The notes below the pieces were generated by a model, which worked only from the letters and a program-made list of their open reading frames with translations, did not search any database and was not told the origin of the DNA. Made by a program: the position numbers and the translations under genes. A stretch of 64,000 bases of DNA from Dicaeum eximium (taxonomy: Eukaryota; Chordata; Aves; Passeriformes; Dicaeidae). Shown one piece after another: positions 1 through 13,195 of this stretch; position 1 is the stretch's first letter; the number at the start of each line of letters is the position of its first letter. The stretch spans positions 558,001 through 622,000 of the forward strand of contig VWZP01002200.1 of NCBI GenBank assembly GCA_013396995.1. The letters run 5' to 3'.

Positions 1-1857
1 ATTGGGTCCATGAGGCAATTGTATTCTTACCTGTTACATCGAGATTTATGTTATTTTTCCTCAGTATCAGGGTTTCCTTATGAGTCTTTGCAGCCTGGTT
101 TCTTTTTTTCTGGACTGTACCAGGGAATGTTTGAAGTTAATCTCTCTACAGAAGATGCATTTTGTTTTTTTTATTTGGAGGAGTGTGTTTTTCTGTCTTT
201 ATCACTCTATGGGGGCTGGGTATTTGATGTGGTGTGAGTTGATTGATTTTCCTCGCTGGTAAATAATTTAATACAAAGCTGCTCAGCTATTCAGAGTTAA
301 ACTTAAAGCCCTGCTGATGAAAATGTTTCCACATGTGCTGAAGTTTTCCCACAAGTAGCTGGCTGAGGTTCCCAAGTTGCTGGTCAGCATAGGTCTCCGG
401 AACCATCAGAGGCCTTGTGCAAGAGATCTAGGGTATCTAAAGCTCAAGACCTTAAAAAGAATACTTATAAAGAACTAAAGTGTACTCTGAGTGTATAATC
501 TCATTTTATGGTTTGCTGTATTACATGCTTGTTTATAAAATTTGTCCTTCTGTTGTAAATACATAAGGGGTAGCCTAAAACTAATTTGTTTGTAAAAAAG
601 AAGGGTAAACAAAGATTTCCATACAGTTTGCTTTTCGCAAAGTTAATATATATTGGTTATCAGTCCCATCTTTATTGGCTTGTCTTTGCAGCCACTTAAT
701 AATGGATAGTAATAGATACTGTGGGGAAGGCAGAGGAATTCCACTTCAGCTGAAGTCTGTGTTGCATTTTCTCTTCACCTCACTCCAGACACTCATTATT
801 GGTGTTTGTAGTGTGGTACAAAGAATAGATCAGTGCATATCCACAGCAAACTGTGGTCTTGATCCCTTAGTCCTCGGTCACATGCTTGTGACCCTGAAGA
901 TAGGTCAGATCTCTTCAAAGCTTGACATAGAGAGAAAATGTAATGTTTGAGAGAAATGTTTGTATTGGAGAAACCTCTACTAAACAGCATGTGGAGTGGT
1001 ATTTTTGACCAGAATAGTCTCCTTTTTCTACTGATGTAGTCAATACAGCAAAATCTGTCTTGGTTTTGCTTTTCCTGTGCTAATACAAATATTTCTCCTT
1101 TAAGAGGAGAAGAAGAGACTGACTCAATATTTGGTACTGTACAGTGGGGGAGCTAAGATCAGCATTATCCCAAGTTGAGGGAATATAGATTGCCACAGAT
1201 GAGGGATGTTGGTCAATAGATCAGCAAGGTTTTGCTTCATTATGGCAGAAAACACCATGTCACAAAGTGACAAGACACTGGTTTGGTCATAGGTCTATAC
1301 ATTGAGGTCTAGAATTTTTGGAGGAAAGGAGTCCTCCATTAGTCACTTTTCAAGTCCTGTCCTCTGATGCTGCATTTCTCCAAGCACTCTTAGAGGTCTC
1401 ACAAAAAACAAAAACAAACAAAAAAGTATAAACAAAAAACCCCAAACAAACAAAAGAACACCATGAAAAAAACAACTAGGATCTAGACCACCAAACCCAA
1501 AAAACAACATATTTAAACTAGAAACCTGGACTATCATTGAAGAAGCTGTGCTGCCTGTAGAGGGGCTGCATCTCTGGCAGTGTTGAGACAGCAATCTGGG
1601 GTGTGCTTTCAGAAGAGCTTAATGATTCAAGGCTGTGCTTCCTGGTTTTGGATGTAGGTTGGGGTTTTTTTTAAATTTGTTTTTCTTAATCAAGAGGACA
1701 GTATGTGGCCTCTCAATTTATGGCTGTGTTGGGTAGGCCTGTGATCATAATTAGGAAGTGTGAAGATGCTTTGTGGTGCTGTATCCCTGCCCTGTTCCTG
1801 AGGTATATCTGCATAAACTGCTCTTTACCTCACCTACAACCTGCACCCTCGGCCGGG

Positions 1858-1887
1858 TTGGATTTTTATCACTTGGATTTTTATCAC
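1858..1887. repeat. 15-bp perfect tandem duplication
   Basis: Two identical adjacent copies of TTGGATTTTTATCAC lie at 1858-1872 and 1873-1887. This is typical of a small replication-slippage duplication in intron DNA. Confidence 0.9.
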
Positions 1888-4800
1888 TTTATTGCTCTAG
1901 AGGTGTTAAAACCAGTAATGCTTTTTTTTTTTTGTGGGCCAGCCCTAAATTCCATCAGCAGATCAATGGGACTTGAGTGCCTATGGCAAATTCTGTTTGA
2001 GGGCCCCATGTGGGTGTCCTGTGTTTAACCCAGGTGACTGTGCCAAGCATTCCCTGCTGGTTGGCTCCAGGATGCTCTGTTGACAGGAGGCATTGAGCCC
2101 TAGGCAGCTCAGGAGGTCTCTGTTCAGCATGCATGGGAGTTCATGGCAATATCCTTGTGAGTAAAACACTTTCTGGTTTGGTTATTGTTACATTCACAAA
2201 GACCAGATTCTCTAATAGGACAGTGAAGTTACACTTGGCATCCCTGAGCAGAGTAAGTAACCCCAAGAAAGGTCCTGTGGATTTGTAAGTGCTGAACGCT
2301 TTTTTCAGGGCCTGATTGATGCTAAGGAAATGGACTCCATGCTCCTGGCTGACATAATGATGATCTTGGCACTCTGCTGTGTACCTTTCACAAACACCTA
2401 AATAACTTCTGACCTTTGGTGTGTAAATCACTTGGGTGCATCTTGCAAGTGGTCTCCAGGTTTGCTTTCACTAAGTAACCAGGTTTTTTGTGACCTTGCT
2501 TTGGGAAATATTTTCAGCCCAGAAGAGCCTGGCTTTGGTTATTAAAATTTCTACTGCAAAGATGACATTTTCCAATCTCTAGTGTCACGTCTGGACAGAG
2601 CAGACTACACTCTTTTATTAGAGGTGATGTAAATCCCAGTCGTACTCACAAACATATGGGAACTATTGAAATCCCTTCTGCCTACAAATCATTAATTGGC
2701 AATGGTGTTCTGAATTCATCATCTTGTCAGCAGGGTTCCTGTTTGAAGAAGGCACTGACAGTAACAGCTGAGCAATTTCTCTCACTGGGGACTCTGAGGT
2801 TGTAAATATGACATGGTCTAATCTCCTTATATAATGTGCTCACTCTCTCAATTAATACAGGCAGCTAGGTAGTAGTTACTGTAAAAAACTCAAACTACTT
2901 GGATTTTTACACCTCTTTTGGCAACATGGCACATTTATCAGCAACTGCTAGGGACAGCTAGAGGTAAATTGTGACTGTGTAAGGACATATTTGTAAAGGA
3001 CCAGTGTTAAGGTTCATTATTTACAGGAATATATTGCTGTACTAGTTAATAAGATAAATGAAAGCAGTTGCTCTGTGAATTTTTATGCTGGTTTCAAGAG
3101 TGGTGGTTTGGTACCATTAAAGGACTGATGGTTATGGGCTTTGCCTCAGTTCACCTGGTGCTTTCTGAATGGATCCTTGAGGAGAATGCCCACTTTCAAG
3201 TCTCCTAATGGTGGTCTCCATCCTAACAGGCAGTACTCAACCAAAGCTGAGGTACACATCCTAAGATTCTGTAAAAATTGGTGTAGTGCTACTGACATTT
3301 CTCCCTTTACCCATTTAGGGGTTTGACCAAAAATAATTATCTTCTCAGTCTCTGCTTTCCTTCTTCCTGCACTGGCATAGGTGAGTTTTATGGTAACTTC
3401 ACTTTTAATAACTCCACTTTTGACACTCCTCTTCATATTCATCCTCGTCTTCAGCCCAATATGTTTTCAGTGAGCAGCAAGAAATGCTTATTTTTATGCC
3501 TTTAAAGAGAGTTGAGCCCATGCAGCTGAAGAGAGGGGATGTTGACATGTTAAGCTAATGAGAGCCAAACACATTTGCAGTTGTGAGGTCCTGCTGGTGT
3601 CCAGAGGGCTGCACACTAGTAACTGCAACTAGTAATGGGATTTTGCAGAGCCTGGTCTTTTTTCAGATGACTTTAGAGCTGAAGCATAAATGAATTAAAT
3701 ATTTGAGTAAAGAAAAAAAAAAATGGAAGAAAAGAAAAACTGCACAGAAGGAGAGCCAAAGTGAAAAGGTGAGTAATGAGTTCAGGAGGTCATGACACTC
3801 TCCTGTCTGAGACTTGATACATGCTGCCACTTGAAGAGGCATCAAAAGGAGTACAGTTGGTTTTAGCTAGCTGGAAGGTATAAATAAACTCAGTGATATC
3901 TTTCTTCACCCTTGCTGTCTTCTGAGGAAGAACATAGTAACTGAGGGCTGCAGGAAAGACGGGTTGGGATTTAGTTTGTTTTAGAAAGGAGCTGCTGCCA
4001 GAAAAAATACCTGGACTTTTTTTTTTTTTCTGTCTTAAATATTGATGTTTGTTTGATTATTTTTCCCTTAATCAACTTTGCTGAACATACCTCAATGCAT
4101 TTACAAAACCATATTTATTTTTGTTGATTGTTCATTACTTGTGTTGTGATTCAGCTGAGCTCTTGCCAAGAGACATGTAGTTTCTTACAGAAAACAAGGG
4201 CTACAGAAAAACCTTGCGTTCACAGGTCTTTTATTTTGGACTTAATTAAAAGTAATTGACATCTAGCTTATGTAGTTTGAAGTTGACCTGCTGAATCAGT
4301 TCTTGGATGATTTTGTTGCTGGCTGATTGGGGGTGAGGCAGAGCTACTCATCTTGCTCCGAAAGCAGAGCAATCAGTGCAGACTGTTTGAAGGCACTGTC
4401 CCAGAGCAGTGGTGGCCATCCTGCTGATCAGCCACTAGAAGGATATTCAGAAGCAGCTGTTTATTTACAGCTGTGCAGGAGGGAGCAGGCAGAGGTAGTG
4501 ACCCTTGGCTGGTGAGGAGCAGAAGGCACCATCTGTGGAGGCTTGGGAGACAACTGAGGACTTAAAAGTACAGTGATGGCAAAGCCATACTGTGCAACTC
4601 TTGTGCTTCTGAGTCTGCACTGCAGCTATCCCAGAGGCCTGACTTGTGAATAAAACAGATAGCTGATAGCACCATAAAGAAAACCCTGTTTATTTATGTA
4701 TTATGTGTGGTTTTCTCAGGTGACAAAGTGCAGGACCTCAGCCATTGCCTTCCCTATCCCCTTATTTCTAGAAATGGAAACATGGTGCTGCACAGTAATC

Positions 4801-5702
4801 TTATTTTCAAACTTGGTCTTTTGCTCCAGAGCTGACAGTGTTTCTGTTTTTACACCTGACAGAGCTGCAGTAGGGGGGGCAACTTCTCTTCAGTCCATTC
4901 CATAACTTGCCTGCCTCTCTGCCTCATGTTGAATTCTCTCCCTCTCTGTCTCCCTCCTCCTTGTTACATATGCTAGAAAGGCAGTGTATTGCTAAATCCT
5001 GCCTGTCTTGTGGGAGACTTCCCAGCTGGGACTCAGGTGGATAAGGCAAGTGTGCTTTTACCTTCATAGTGGAGTGGAAAGCAAGCAAAGTCCAGAGATT
5101 AAAAAAAAAATAAAATTTAAAAATCCCTTTTTAATTGTTCTACTGGGAGGTGATTACATGGCAAGAAAAACAGTGATGGAAATATTTGGTATATGGAGAA
5201 TACTGAATTTGGAAATACAGTTGCCCCTCCAGGGAGTTCTTTGCCCATCATTCATTCTTGTTGTGCATTTTTCTGATTAAAACCAAATTGGCTGGGAGTA
5301 AAGCATGCTAGGTGTTTATATAATTATGAGCTGAAGTACCTAGTTAATTTTAATTAGTCACAAACCCAGCCAGTGTCAGAATAGCTGAATTTTTGGCCAC
5401 AGAGTGTGTATTCTCTTTTCAAATGTAAAGAAAGTCACTTGAATGCAAATGCAGTTGTCACTGGAGGGAGAATGGGTTTTATTCTGTAGACAGGTGTGTG
5501 CCTGTATATATTTAGATGTTTTGTTCTGCAGCTGAAATAATTAACAAGGGAAACAGGGAAATGCTTTGCACAGATCAAAATTGTATTGCAACAGGACTGA
5601 TTAAATATTACTCTTTGCTTTGTTTTGTGTATTTGCCCTCCTTATTATAGGAGGCACGGTGTCCATCTCTGTGCAATACTTTATGCTTTCCTAATGAGCT
5701 GT

Positions 5703-5732
5703 AACTTTCTGCACTACAACTTTCTGCACTAC
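5703..5732. repeat. 15-bp perfect tandem duplication
   Basis: Two identical adjacent copies of AACTTTCTGCACTAC lie at 5703-5717 and 5718-5732. Confidence 0.9.
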
Positions 5733-7191
5733 CTTGTATTCTCATAACCCCAATGACTGAAGATATTTTCCTTGTTCTGCAGCAATGGTTTTAGGCTGCT
5801 GCTTTGACCACCTTAACCTTCCTGTTCTTTGCAGCCTGGCTGCTGTGCAGTCACCTTTCAGAAGGACAGTTAAGAAGTACTTTATTCCCTTCACAAAGTA
5901 TAGATTGAGCAGTGCAAATAAAATAAGGTTTGGAAATGGCTTCAGAAGTGTAAACTGTGAAGGTCATGTTTGCTTCTTAACCATAAGATTTTGGGACAGA
6001 TCTTAGGGTATGCTTTTTAGTCTGGTCCTAGATAACTAAATGATATTTACTTGAATTGTGCCTTTGTTTGGTTTTATCATTCTTGGAGATATTGTATCCA
6101 TTGGCAGATTAAGGAATTTGTTAAATTATGGGATGGCAGAGGTGTTGCAAGACAAAAGAAGCGTTGGCCGTGGTGTGGTTAGATTCCTTTGATTGCCAAC
6201 TTCGACTTCGAATGGCTGGGAAACAGCTCACTTATTAATTGTGGTTTTTAGAAACAATTAAGGCCTCTGGAGAAACACTGAGGATAAAGTGCATGAATGC
6301 TTGTGGGCAGGGCAGTGAATTTAATTGCCTTGATTTAAGATAGGGCCGTCCCCAGCTGCCCACTCTGCCCCAGTGCAGGGAGCTGCTGCTGCCTCTGTGA
6401 CACTGGATGGTTGGCCCATGACTGCTGTGATCAGGGGAGGGCTTGCCTTGATGTCCTGGCCCGGGGGCACTCTCCCTTGATGGTGATCTGTAGCAGAAGG
6501 GTGGCTGCAGCCACTTGAGCTGCCAAGGGTCTGCTAGAGCTCGTTTGTCAGAACTCTCATTCCAACTAATTTATATGGGGTATTAAAATCAAGTGGTACT
6601 ATTGTTTTGCTCATAATTTGGGTTTTCAGTTTTGTATTTCTCATTTAGAAACACTTAGCAGTAGTTAATGATGTGTTGACATTTCAATAATAAGCTTTCC
6701 TCTCTGCATGCTTTACATCTTGACCATTTTCACTTGCTCTGGGTTAAAATTGAGATTGAAATCCAGGCTCCACAAAGGCAGGCTACAATTGTGCCTAGTA
6801 TGGACCGATTCACAGCTTATAATTTATTTCTTTAGCTGAATAAGTTTGTGTCCTTTACAAGGTAAGTGTTCAGTAGAATGAAGTAAAAGCTGAGAGACTG
6901 TGATAGTATGTCTGTAGAAAGAGTTGAATCTGCTCTTTGTGATACAAGAGATACCCATTTATTTTGCTGGAAGATTGCTCATTTTCTGTCACTGAAGAAG
7001 CTAATCTAGTATAGACAGAATTGTATGTATGAACAACACAGGGTTAAGACTGTATTCAACATGGTGCTGATGAGCTTCCAGTTTTGATTTCCCTCAGGGT
7101 GGTTAAGAGGTTTTTAATGCTGGAGCAAACTCAGAGGGGTAGGTGTTATATAAACCCCAAAATGTATACACAAAACAGATTAAAGAGGGTG

Positions 7192-7207
7192 AAAAAAAAA
7201 AAAAAAA
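7192..7207. repeat. Poly(A) tract, 16 bp
   Basis: An uninterrupted run of 16 A. A second run lies about 80 bp downstream. No recognisable retroposed gene precedes either run. Confidence 0.9.
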
Positions 7208-7287
7208 CCAAGACAGAAGAGACAATTCCAGGCTTGTGGATGTCCCTTATTACTTTCATACACCTGTCTTTATAAATTTATGTCCTT

Positions 7288-7304
7288 AAAAAAAAAAAAA
7301 AAAA
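7288..7304. repeat. Poly(A) tract, 17 bp
   Basis: An uninterrupted run of 17 A. No target-site duplication or source sequence was identified around it. Confidence 0.9.
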
Positions 7305-10300
7305 GCTGAAGAACCGGGATTTAAGAGGACAACTTTCTTCTCACTGTAGATGACAGCCAATCAATTTAATGCCAAGAAAAATTCTGCTACCCTTCTCCTG
7401 AAAAATTCAGGCTTTAAGAGCTGCAGATAAGTGGCAGTATCAGGACAAACCTGGGTTGAAATGAGACTATCCCTGCCTGCATGCCTCCTCATGCCACCCA
7501 CAGTTATGTTCCTGGAAGCAGGATGGGGGAGAGGATTCACATCAGCAGAGCATCTTCATCTGCGTCTTCATGGTCCTCACAGAGCCTGCTGTGGTAGTGA
7601 TGGTGGTGGGCTCAGCTTCCCTGGCAGGTTTGCCTGACCAGTGTGGCACTGACCTGAGATGTGTCCCATTCTTGCAGTGACACTTGGAGGGGTACCCTGA
7701 GCCAGGTGCTCACAGTCAGCTTTGACTAGCTTGTGAGTAGTTTTGCTGCCACTTGAGAAGTGTTTCAGTGTGAGGAAAGAAATAGTTAATGCAGATGGCT
7801 TAAACAGCTTCCAGGTCATGTGAAGGGCTTTCCTCTGTTGGATCTTGAACTACCCACTTTATGAAGTAGGTCAGAGTCACTATTCCTGGTTTCACAAATG
7901 ACAGCCTTGGGCTGGAGACTGAGATATTCAATGCCATTCAGAGACTAGAACCTGAACCAGGATTGTGGGTGTCAGTGCTGTACTTGATCTCATGTGCTCT
8001 TTTTATGTTCTTAGACTAACCTAAAACCCTTTTAAGATCATTCATCTCTGGGTGGATTCGTTGAGAAATAACAATGAAATTAACATTCCCCTAGAGATGG
8101 AATTTGAACAGAAATTGTCATTTCAAAAGGCTTGCTTTTGTACCTCAGTTAGATGCTTTCTTTCAAAAAACCACTTGGCCTGGAGGTGCATTTTCTGAAC
8201 AGGACTCTCACATCAGCTAGAGGCTCTGCCTAGTGTGGCAGCTGTGCCAGGATATCCACCTCTGCCCAAGGGTCCATTTCACTGCCAAAACCTCAGCATT
8301 ACTGAGTACCAGACCCTCTGCATATCTATAGAAAAGCATCCCCTGCCCCAGCAGACTGTCCAGTCCCTCTGCATGTGTGACTGGTATTATTTGAATAAAG
8401 CCTGTCTAGGGAGTCAACAAATGATCTTTGTTGAGCTCCAAGTGACAATTGCCACCCAAGTGAAATGACTGTCTGCTGTGTGTGCTGAAGAGTCGCTCTG
8501 GTACAGTACTAATTCCACAAATAATGCATTGAGGGCTTACACCGAGTTGGACAGTCTGTCATGCCATTGACAAGAGGTCACAGTGTTGCCTTTGAAAGCT
8601 GCCTGGAAAGGAAGCTTTTTAATTACTGCAGAGCATGGGGAATGTCCTAATTTGTAATTTGGTAGAAGCAACCTGCAGGCTGCAGCTTCCCAGCTCTGAG
8701 CTGCTTCTCAGACAGCTTCCAACCCAGGCAGGAATAGAGCTAGGACTGTGGACTTCATTACTGCTGGGGTTCTGCGCGAGGTGAAGAAGCGACAGCAATG
8801 TTGGAATCTTGGGACAGGAGCCAGTATTTTATTAGTATAAATCCAAGGCACTTGGGCATGTTAATTACTGGAAGAAATTCACAGCAGGGAGGAAGAGGTC
8901 CAGGAAGATGGGGAGATGCCATGGATAATTGCCAAGGTCCACAGATGCCCTGTGACCCTGTGCTGCTGGGATTTTCTGCATTGCAATGGTTGACTTGCAG
9001 CAGATTGAGTCTTGTCATTGCAGGCTTCAATGTCTAGAGCAAAGTGCCTGCAGAGGGAATTTGAGGCAAAAATTGCTTAAGGCTCACAGAGTACTGTGGC
9101 AAAAACAATCATGGGACCCTCCAGTACCAAGTCAGATGTTGGTCAGAGCATTTGTATGCACATGAGTGTGCTGGTAAGGGGTAAGCAGACAGGTGATGGG
9201 ATTTTACTCTTCTTGTCCTACCTGATTTTGGTAATTTTGGGTCTGCTTTTTGTTTGAGCACTTGATGCTCTTTCACTGCCAGGGCAGGTGATCAGCAAGA
9301 GACTCTTTCTAGGAGTGAAGTGCATGGAAATGGCTACAAACCTATGAAGAAAAAGTCAGGTGTCTGTTTTGCAAAATAACCTTTCCCTCTCTGCTTACCC
9401 AAAGTCCTCAGACAGGCTCAGATAAAAGCTTTTCTCCCCTCCCTGGGCACAAGACTGGCCCATATTATTTATTTATTTGTAGGGGTTTTTTTCTTTTTTT
9501 TTTTTAGAAGAGCTTTTACATTATTTTTCTTTGCTTTCACAGTTCAAGCATGATTTAATATGTCAAAACTAGTTTGCTTAGCTGGCCTTGATTGTCTTGC
9601 ATACTTCCCCTAAAACAGGGCAGTCATCCTTCCAGGCATTGCTGCTGCCCAGACAAATGAAGTGTCACGGCAGCTAGGACCTGCTCTTGTGTTGTGACAG
9701 CAGCAGCATCCTTCAACAAAGCCATCAGCAGGGAATTTCGAGGGGGGTGATGCCTACAGATGTGGCTTGGGTCAGGGCAGCGTGGGCCCACACAGGCAGA
9801 TGCAGATGCAAGGTTATGCTCAAGAGACTTAATGGATCATTGATGTGCAAAGGCATTTTGGTCCAGATTGAGAGTCTAGCTAGGACTAGAGAGAGAAAGA
9901 AACCATCCTGTTGGTGCCTGCACCAGTGAGCCTGGCAGAAATAACACGGAGAGACCTTGCTGCAGGGTAGTGCTGCCAGACTGATGCATCTGGTTGCAGG
10001 TTTCCTAGCAGAAATGAATTGCAGTGTGATCTTTTGCATTTTGTAGTCAGTGGGGATTTTGTCATTGATTTTGGTGGGAGGGAGATGATAATCCTTTATG
10101 GTATGTTGACTAAATGATTTCCTGGCCTAGATCTTTATTAAGTGTCACACTGACTGCCAGCAGAACACGGCCTATAGGAAAGAAATTTAGTTTGTGATGA
10201 TTGGTATAACTCAGACCTATTTGTCAGCAAGTGGTCTGATCCTGATCTCCTCCAAACTTCCCAAATATCAGTTTCTGGCATTTTGTGGTTGTCTTTTTCT

Positions 10301-10885
10301 CGTGTAATGCAGGGGGACACAGGCTAAAGTTCATCCACCTGTTTCTGCACTCTTCTCCATTGAAGAGAGTAAGGAAGAACTTTTGAGTCACTTCTCACTC
10401 TAATTAGTTTAAAATGGCATAGCAGCCCTTGAGCCTGGCTGCAGGACATGGTGCATCATAGGAAGCCTTCCCTAAGGTGCTGCTGTGTGCTCAGCTGAGC
10501 AAGAGCTCTGCACTTGGCATCCTCATCACTGATGTCTTCAGGCTCTTGTCTCCTGGATGCATCAGTAACACAGTACTCAGCAGCCAGGTCAGACAGCTCC
10601 TGGTGTGTTTTTGCTGGGGTGTGTGGGATGGCTGCCAGCTGGAAATCTGGTCCTCAGGGACTTGTGGAATGGTTGTGTGAGTCTGCTATTGACTGAGCTC
10701 TGACCGTGGCTAATGGCATTGACGAGTTGTGTCCTCCTGATGGTGGAGGCATTGGGTCATGCACTAGCTCTGAAATGTAGCATGTTAAGGGCACTGGTAG
10801 ATGAGGGGGGAGTGCCCCCTGCCAAATCCCACCTTTCTAAAATATTGTGGGACTGTTTGATTTGGTGGCCTCTTCTTTTCTCCTG

Positions 10886-10922
10886 TTTTGTTTGTTTGTT
10901 TGGGGTTTTTTTGTTGTTGTTG
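10886..10922. repeat. (TTTG)n and (GTT)n low-complexity stretch
   Basis: About four TTTG units are followed by a G/T-rich link and four GTT units. It is a simple repeat. Confidence 0.85.
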
Positions 10923-12806
10923 TAGGTTTAGTTTTTTTGTTGGCATTTTTCCCAATAAAAGTCTATGCTAGATCAGAGCTTGGTGTGTAAAACAGTGGCC
11001 AGTGTTGTCTGGAACTTGGATTCCATGACTCTGTAAACTGACACAAAAAGTGTTTATCAAGATACCTGTGCATGACTCCTTCTGTGTCTTCAGTCATTCA
11101 GATGTGTACAAGTTATTTTGCTGTACTTTGTGGGCACTGTGCACACAACTGAAAACACAATGCCTCTAATGTGGCATCTGTGTTTAATACTCTAGGTAGC
11201 TCTGGGCTAAGAAGAAAATGAGTGTTTTACAAGACAAGCAAAACCAGCCCAAAGTAGAATTAATGTTTGCAGATGGAGGCATTTGCTCCTAGGTTAGAGG
11301 CATAAAAGTACCAGCTTAAAGTTGTGGTGTTCATTTTCAGTGAGCTTACTGTAAGTGTTTTGTCAGTCTGGTTGGGAAGAAGCAGAGGCGGCACAACAGA
11401 GCCACTGCAGTTCTCTCTGTAGGACTGAGTGTGCATTGTGGGATTTAGTGGGAAGCACCATGTTATTGCTTGTGTGCTGCTGGCACGTGGGTGAGGGCCC
11501 ATGGAGAGCCCAGCTAGAACATTTCTGCTCGTGGAGTCACCTTCAGTGTCCTGTGCTGCGTAAGTGCATGGAAACAGTGTGGGCTGTGAATACAGAGAAA
11601 CAAAAATACTCCTGAACATTTATTGACAAAGGCTTCTGGTTTAAAAAACTCAAATTTTACATGTTTTAAAGACCGATTTCCAGATGCCATTGGGAGGGAA
11701 GAGTGTCAGGCCACATTCAGATTAGCCTTATTGTTCCATAATATCTTACTGGAGTACAAGGTTAATTAGTACCATAGGCAATATGCATTATTCATCACAG
11801 CAATCAGGCTTTTCTTCTGTTGGTCTGTTGTATGCTGCAAATGTTTTCCCTTCCAATAACAAATCCTTGATCTATCATTTTCAAGTTTAATCCTGCCAAA
11901 CCATGTTTGTGATATATAAATTATCTGGGCACTCTGATACTGATGGAAAATATTTCAGGAGTCAAAAGTACTATAATTTTAATATTTAATTCCTGCTTTG
12001 CTTGGGCATAGGCCTGAAGGACCATGGGAGATACAAGATGATTTTATTAATGCCCATCTGCAATCTGCCCCAAACTGGGGATAGCACTAGTAACATGAGT
12101 AATGCAGTTTTTTATAGCTGAGAGGTTTGCAGAAAGTCTAGCAAGCTGTGGCTTTCACTTGCAAGGTGTGTTTGTGGTGCAGAGGGTTTGGCCTTTCTTT
12201 CTCAGTTGGAGAAACCAACACTACCTCATCCTCAGCTGGTAGGGTGTCCACTAGAGAAGAGTCATGCAGGAGGAGGAGTTACACAGTGAATTGATTCATC
12301 TGGTCCTTGCTCATTTTCACCCCCAGGGTCCTGCTGCTCTCTTTATCCAGCATTCAGGAGTCTGAGTCAATCCCATATCCTGAGATTACTTGGCATAGCT
12401 TCCAGAGCAGCACTTGGAAAACATGGTGATCCCTCTCTGGCACCACACCTACTGAAAGAATAATATTAGTCTGAAAGATCTCTGGGACATGCTTTGCTCT
12501 CAAGCTCTGATGTTTCACCCTGGCTGCCTTCTGGAAGAGTTTTCCAGCCTTCTGTCAGCTGTACACGCGTGCATTAAAGTCTGTGGATTGGTATTAGGAA
12601 GGAGAACGGAGACACAAAACTGGGTCACTTGCCAAAGGTCCCACAAACCAATTTTGATGGAGCTAGGAGGCTCAGGCTTCCTGCTTCAGCCATGTTGGGA
12701 AGGATGATGAAGGAAGGCCTTGCAGAGATGGTTTATTGGTGAAAGATTTTAAGAATGTAAAACCTGCAGAAGAGATAGAGCTAAAAGCAAAATTTGAGCT
12801 ATAGAA

Positions 12807-13195
12807 TGTGAAGCAGGAAGACAGTGATTAGGTTATCTGAAGGCCGGGCCCTTGATGACAAAAAAAATACAGCTCCTCAGACAAAGGGATAATGGGTTGG
12901 GCCCTGCCAGGTGATAGGGAAAAAAGGTGGGTTTGCCAAGGTTTTAGTATGGTAATATAATAGTTCCCATAGGCTGCATGTAAATTCTGTAGGTTTTGTA
13001 CCCTGTACCGGTTGGTTGATGTTAACCTGAGTATTCAGCATAGAAGGGGATAAATGGGATTGTAACAGGAAGTTCACTCTCTTGGACCACGCTTCAGCCG
13101 GAGCTGGTCAAGCTGGCTGTCCCCACGAGCAATAAACCACGTGTCCAAAGAGCATCCCTGTCTCCAGAAGTCTCTCGCCGCACCCCAGATAGCAC
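12807..13195 (+). mobile_element. Probable solo LTR of an avian endogenous retrovirus
   Basis: The stretch has the layout of a retroviral LTR read on the + strand. There is a long U3-like region that includes TGTACCGGTTGGTTGATG near 13003-13020, a TATA-like GATAAA at 13050-13055, and a polyadenylation signal AATAAA at 13131-13136 about 80 bp later. A short U5-like end, rich in TCTC, finishes in GCCGCA near 13192. The signal order and the ACCGGTTGGTTG block are like avian LTRs I remember. The start is a guess (a TGTG at 12807), and I found no convincing target-site duplication. No gag, pol or env segment and no primer-binding site follows, so it is called solo. It would be transcribed in the same sense as the host gene and carries a potential premature polyadenylation signal. 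Confidence 0.55.

Larger units (their letters stand above)
1..12780. other. Intronic sequence without recognisable genes
   Basis: This is unique, moderately AT-rich sequence. It holds an A/AAAC-rich stretch at about 1400-1510, poly(T) at 4017-4029, poly(A) at 7192-7207 and 7288-7304, a T-rich run at 9486-9505, a (TTTG)n/(GTT)n stretch at about 10886-10922, and two 15-bp tandem duplications (1858-1887, 5703-5732). Open frames are short on both strands with no family motifs. Confidence 0.7.

Noticed and set aside
1398..1510. A-rich stretch as a retroposon tail
   Set aside because: It is AAAC-type low complexity with no preceding recognisable element or flanking duplication.
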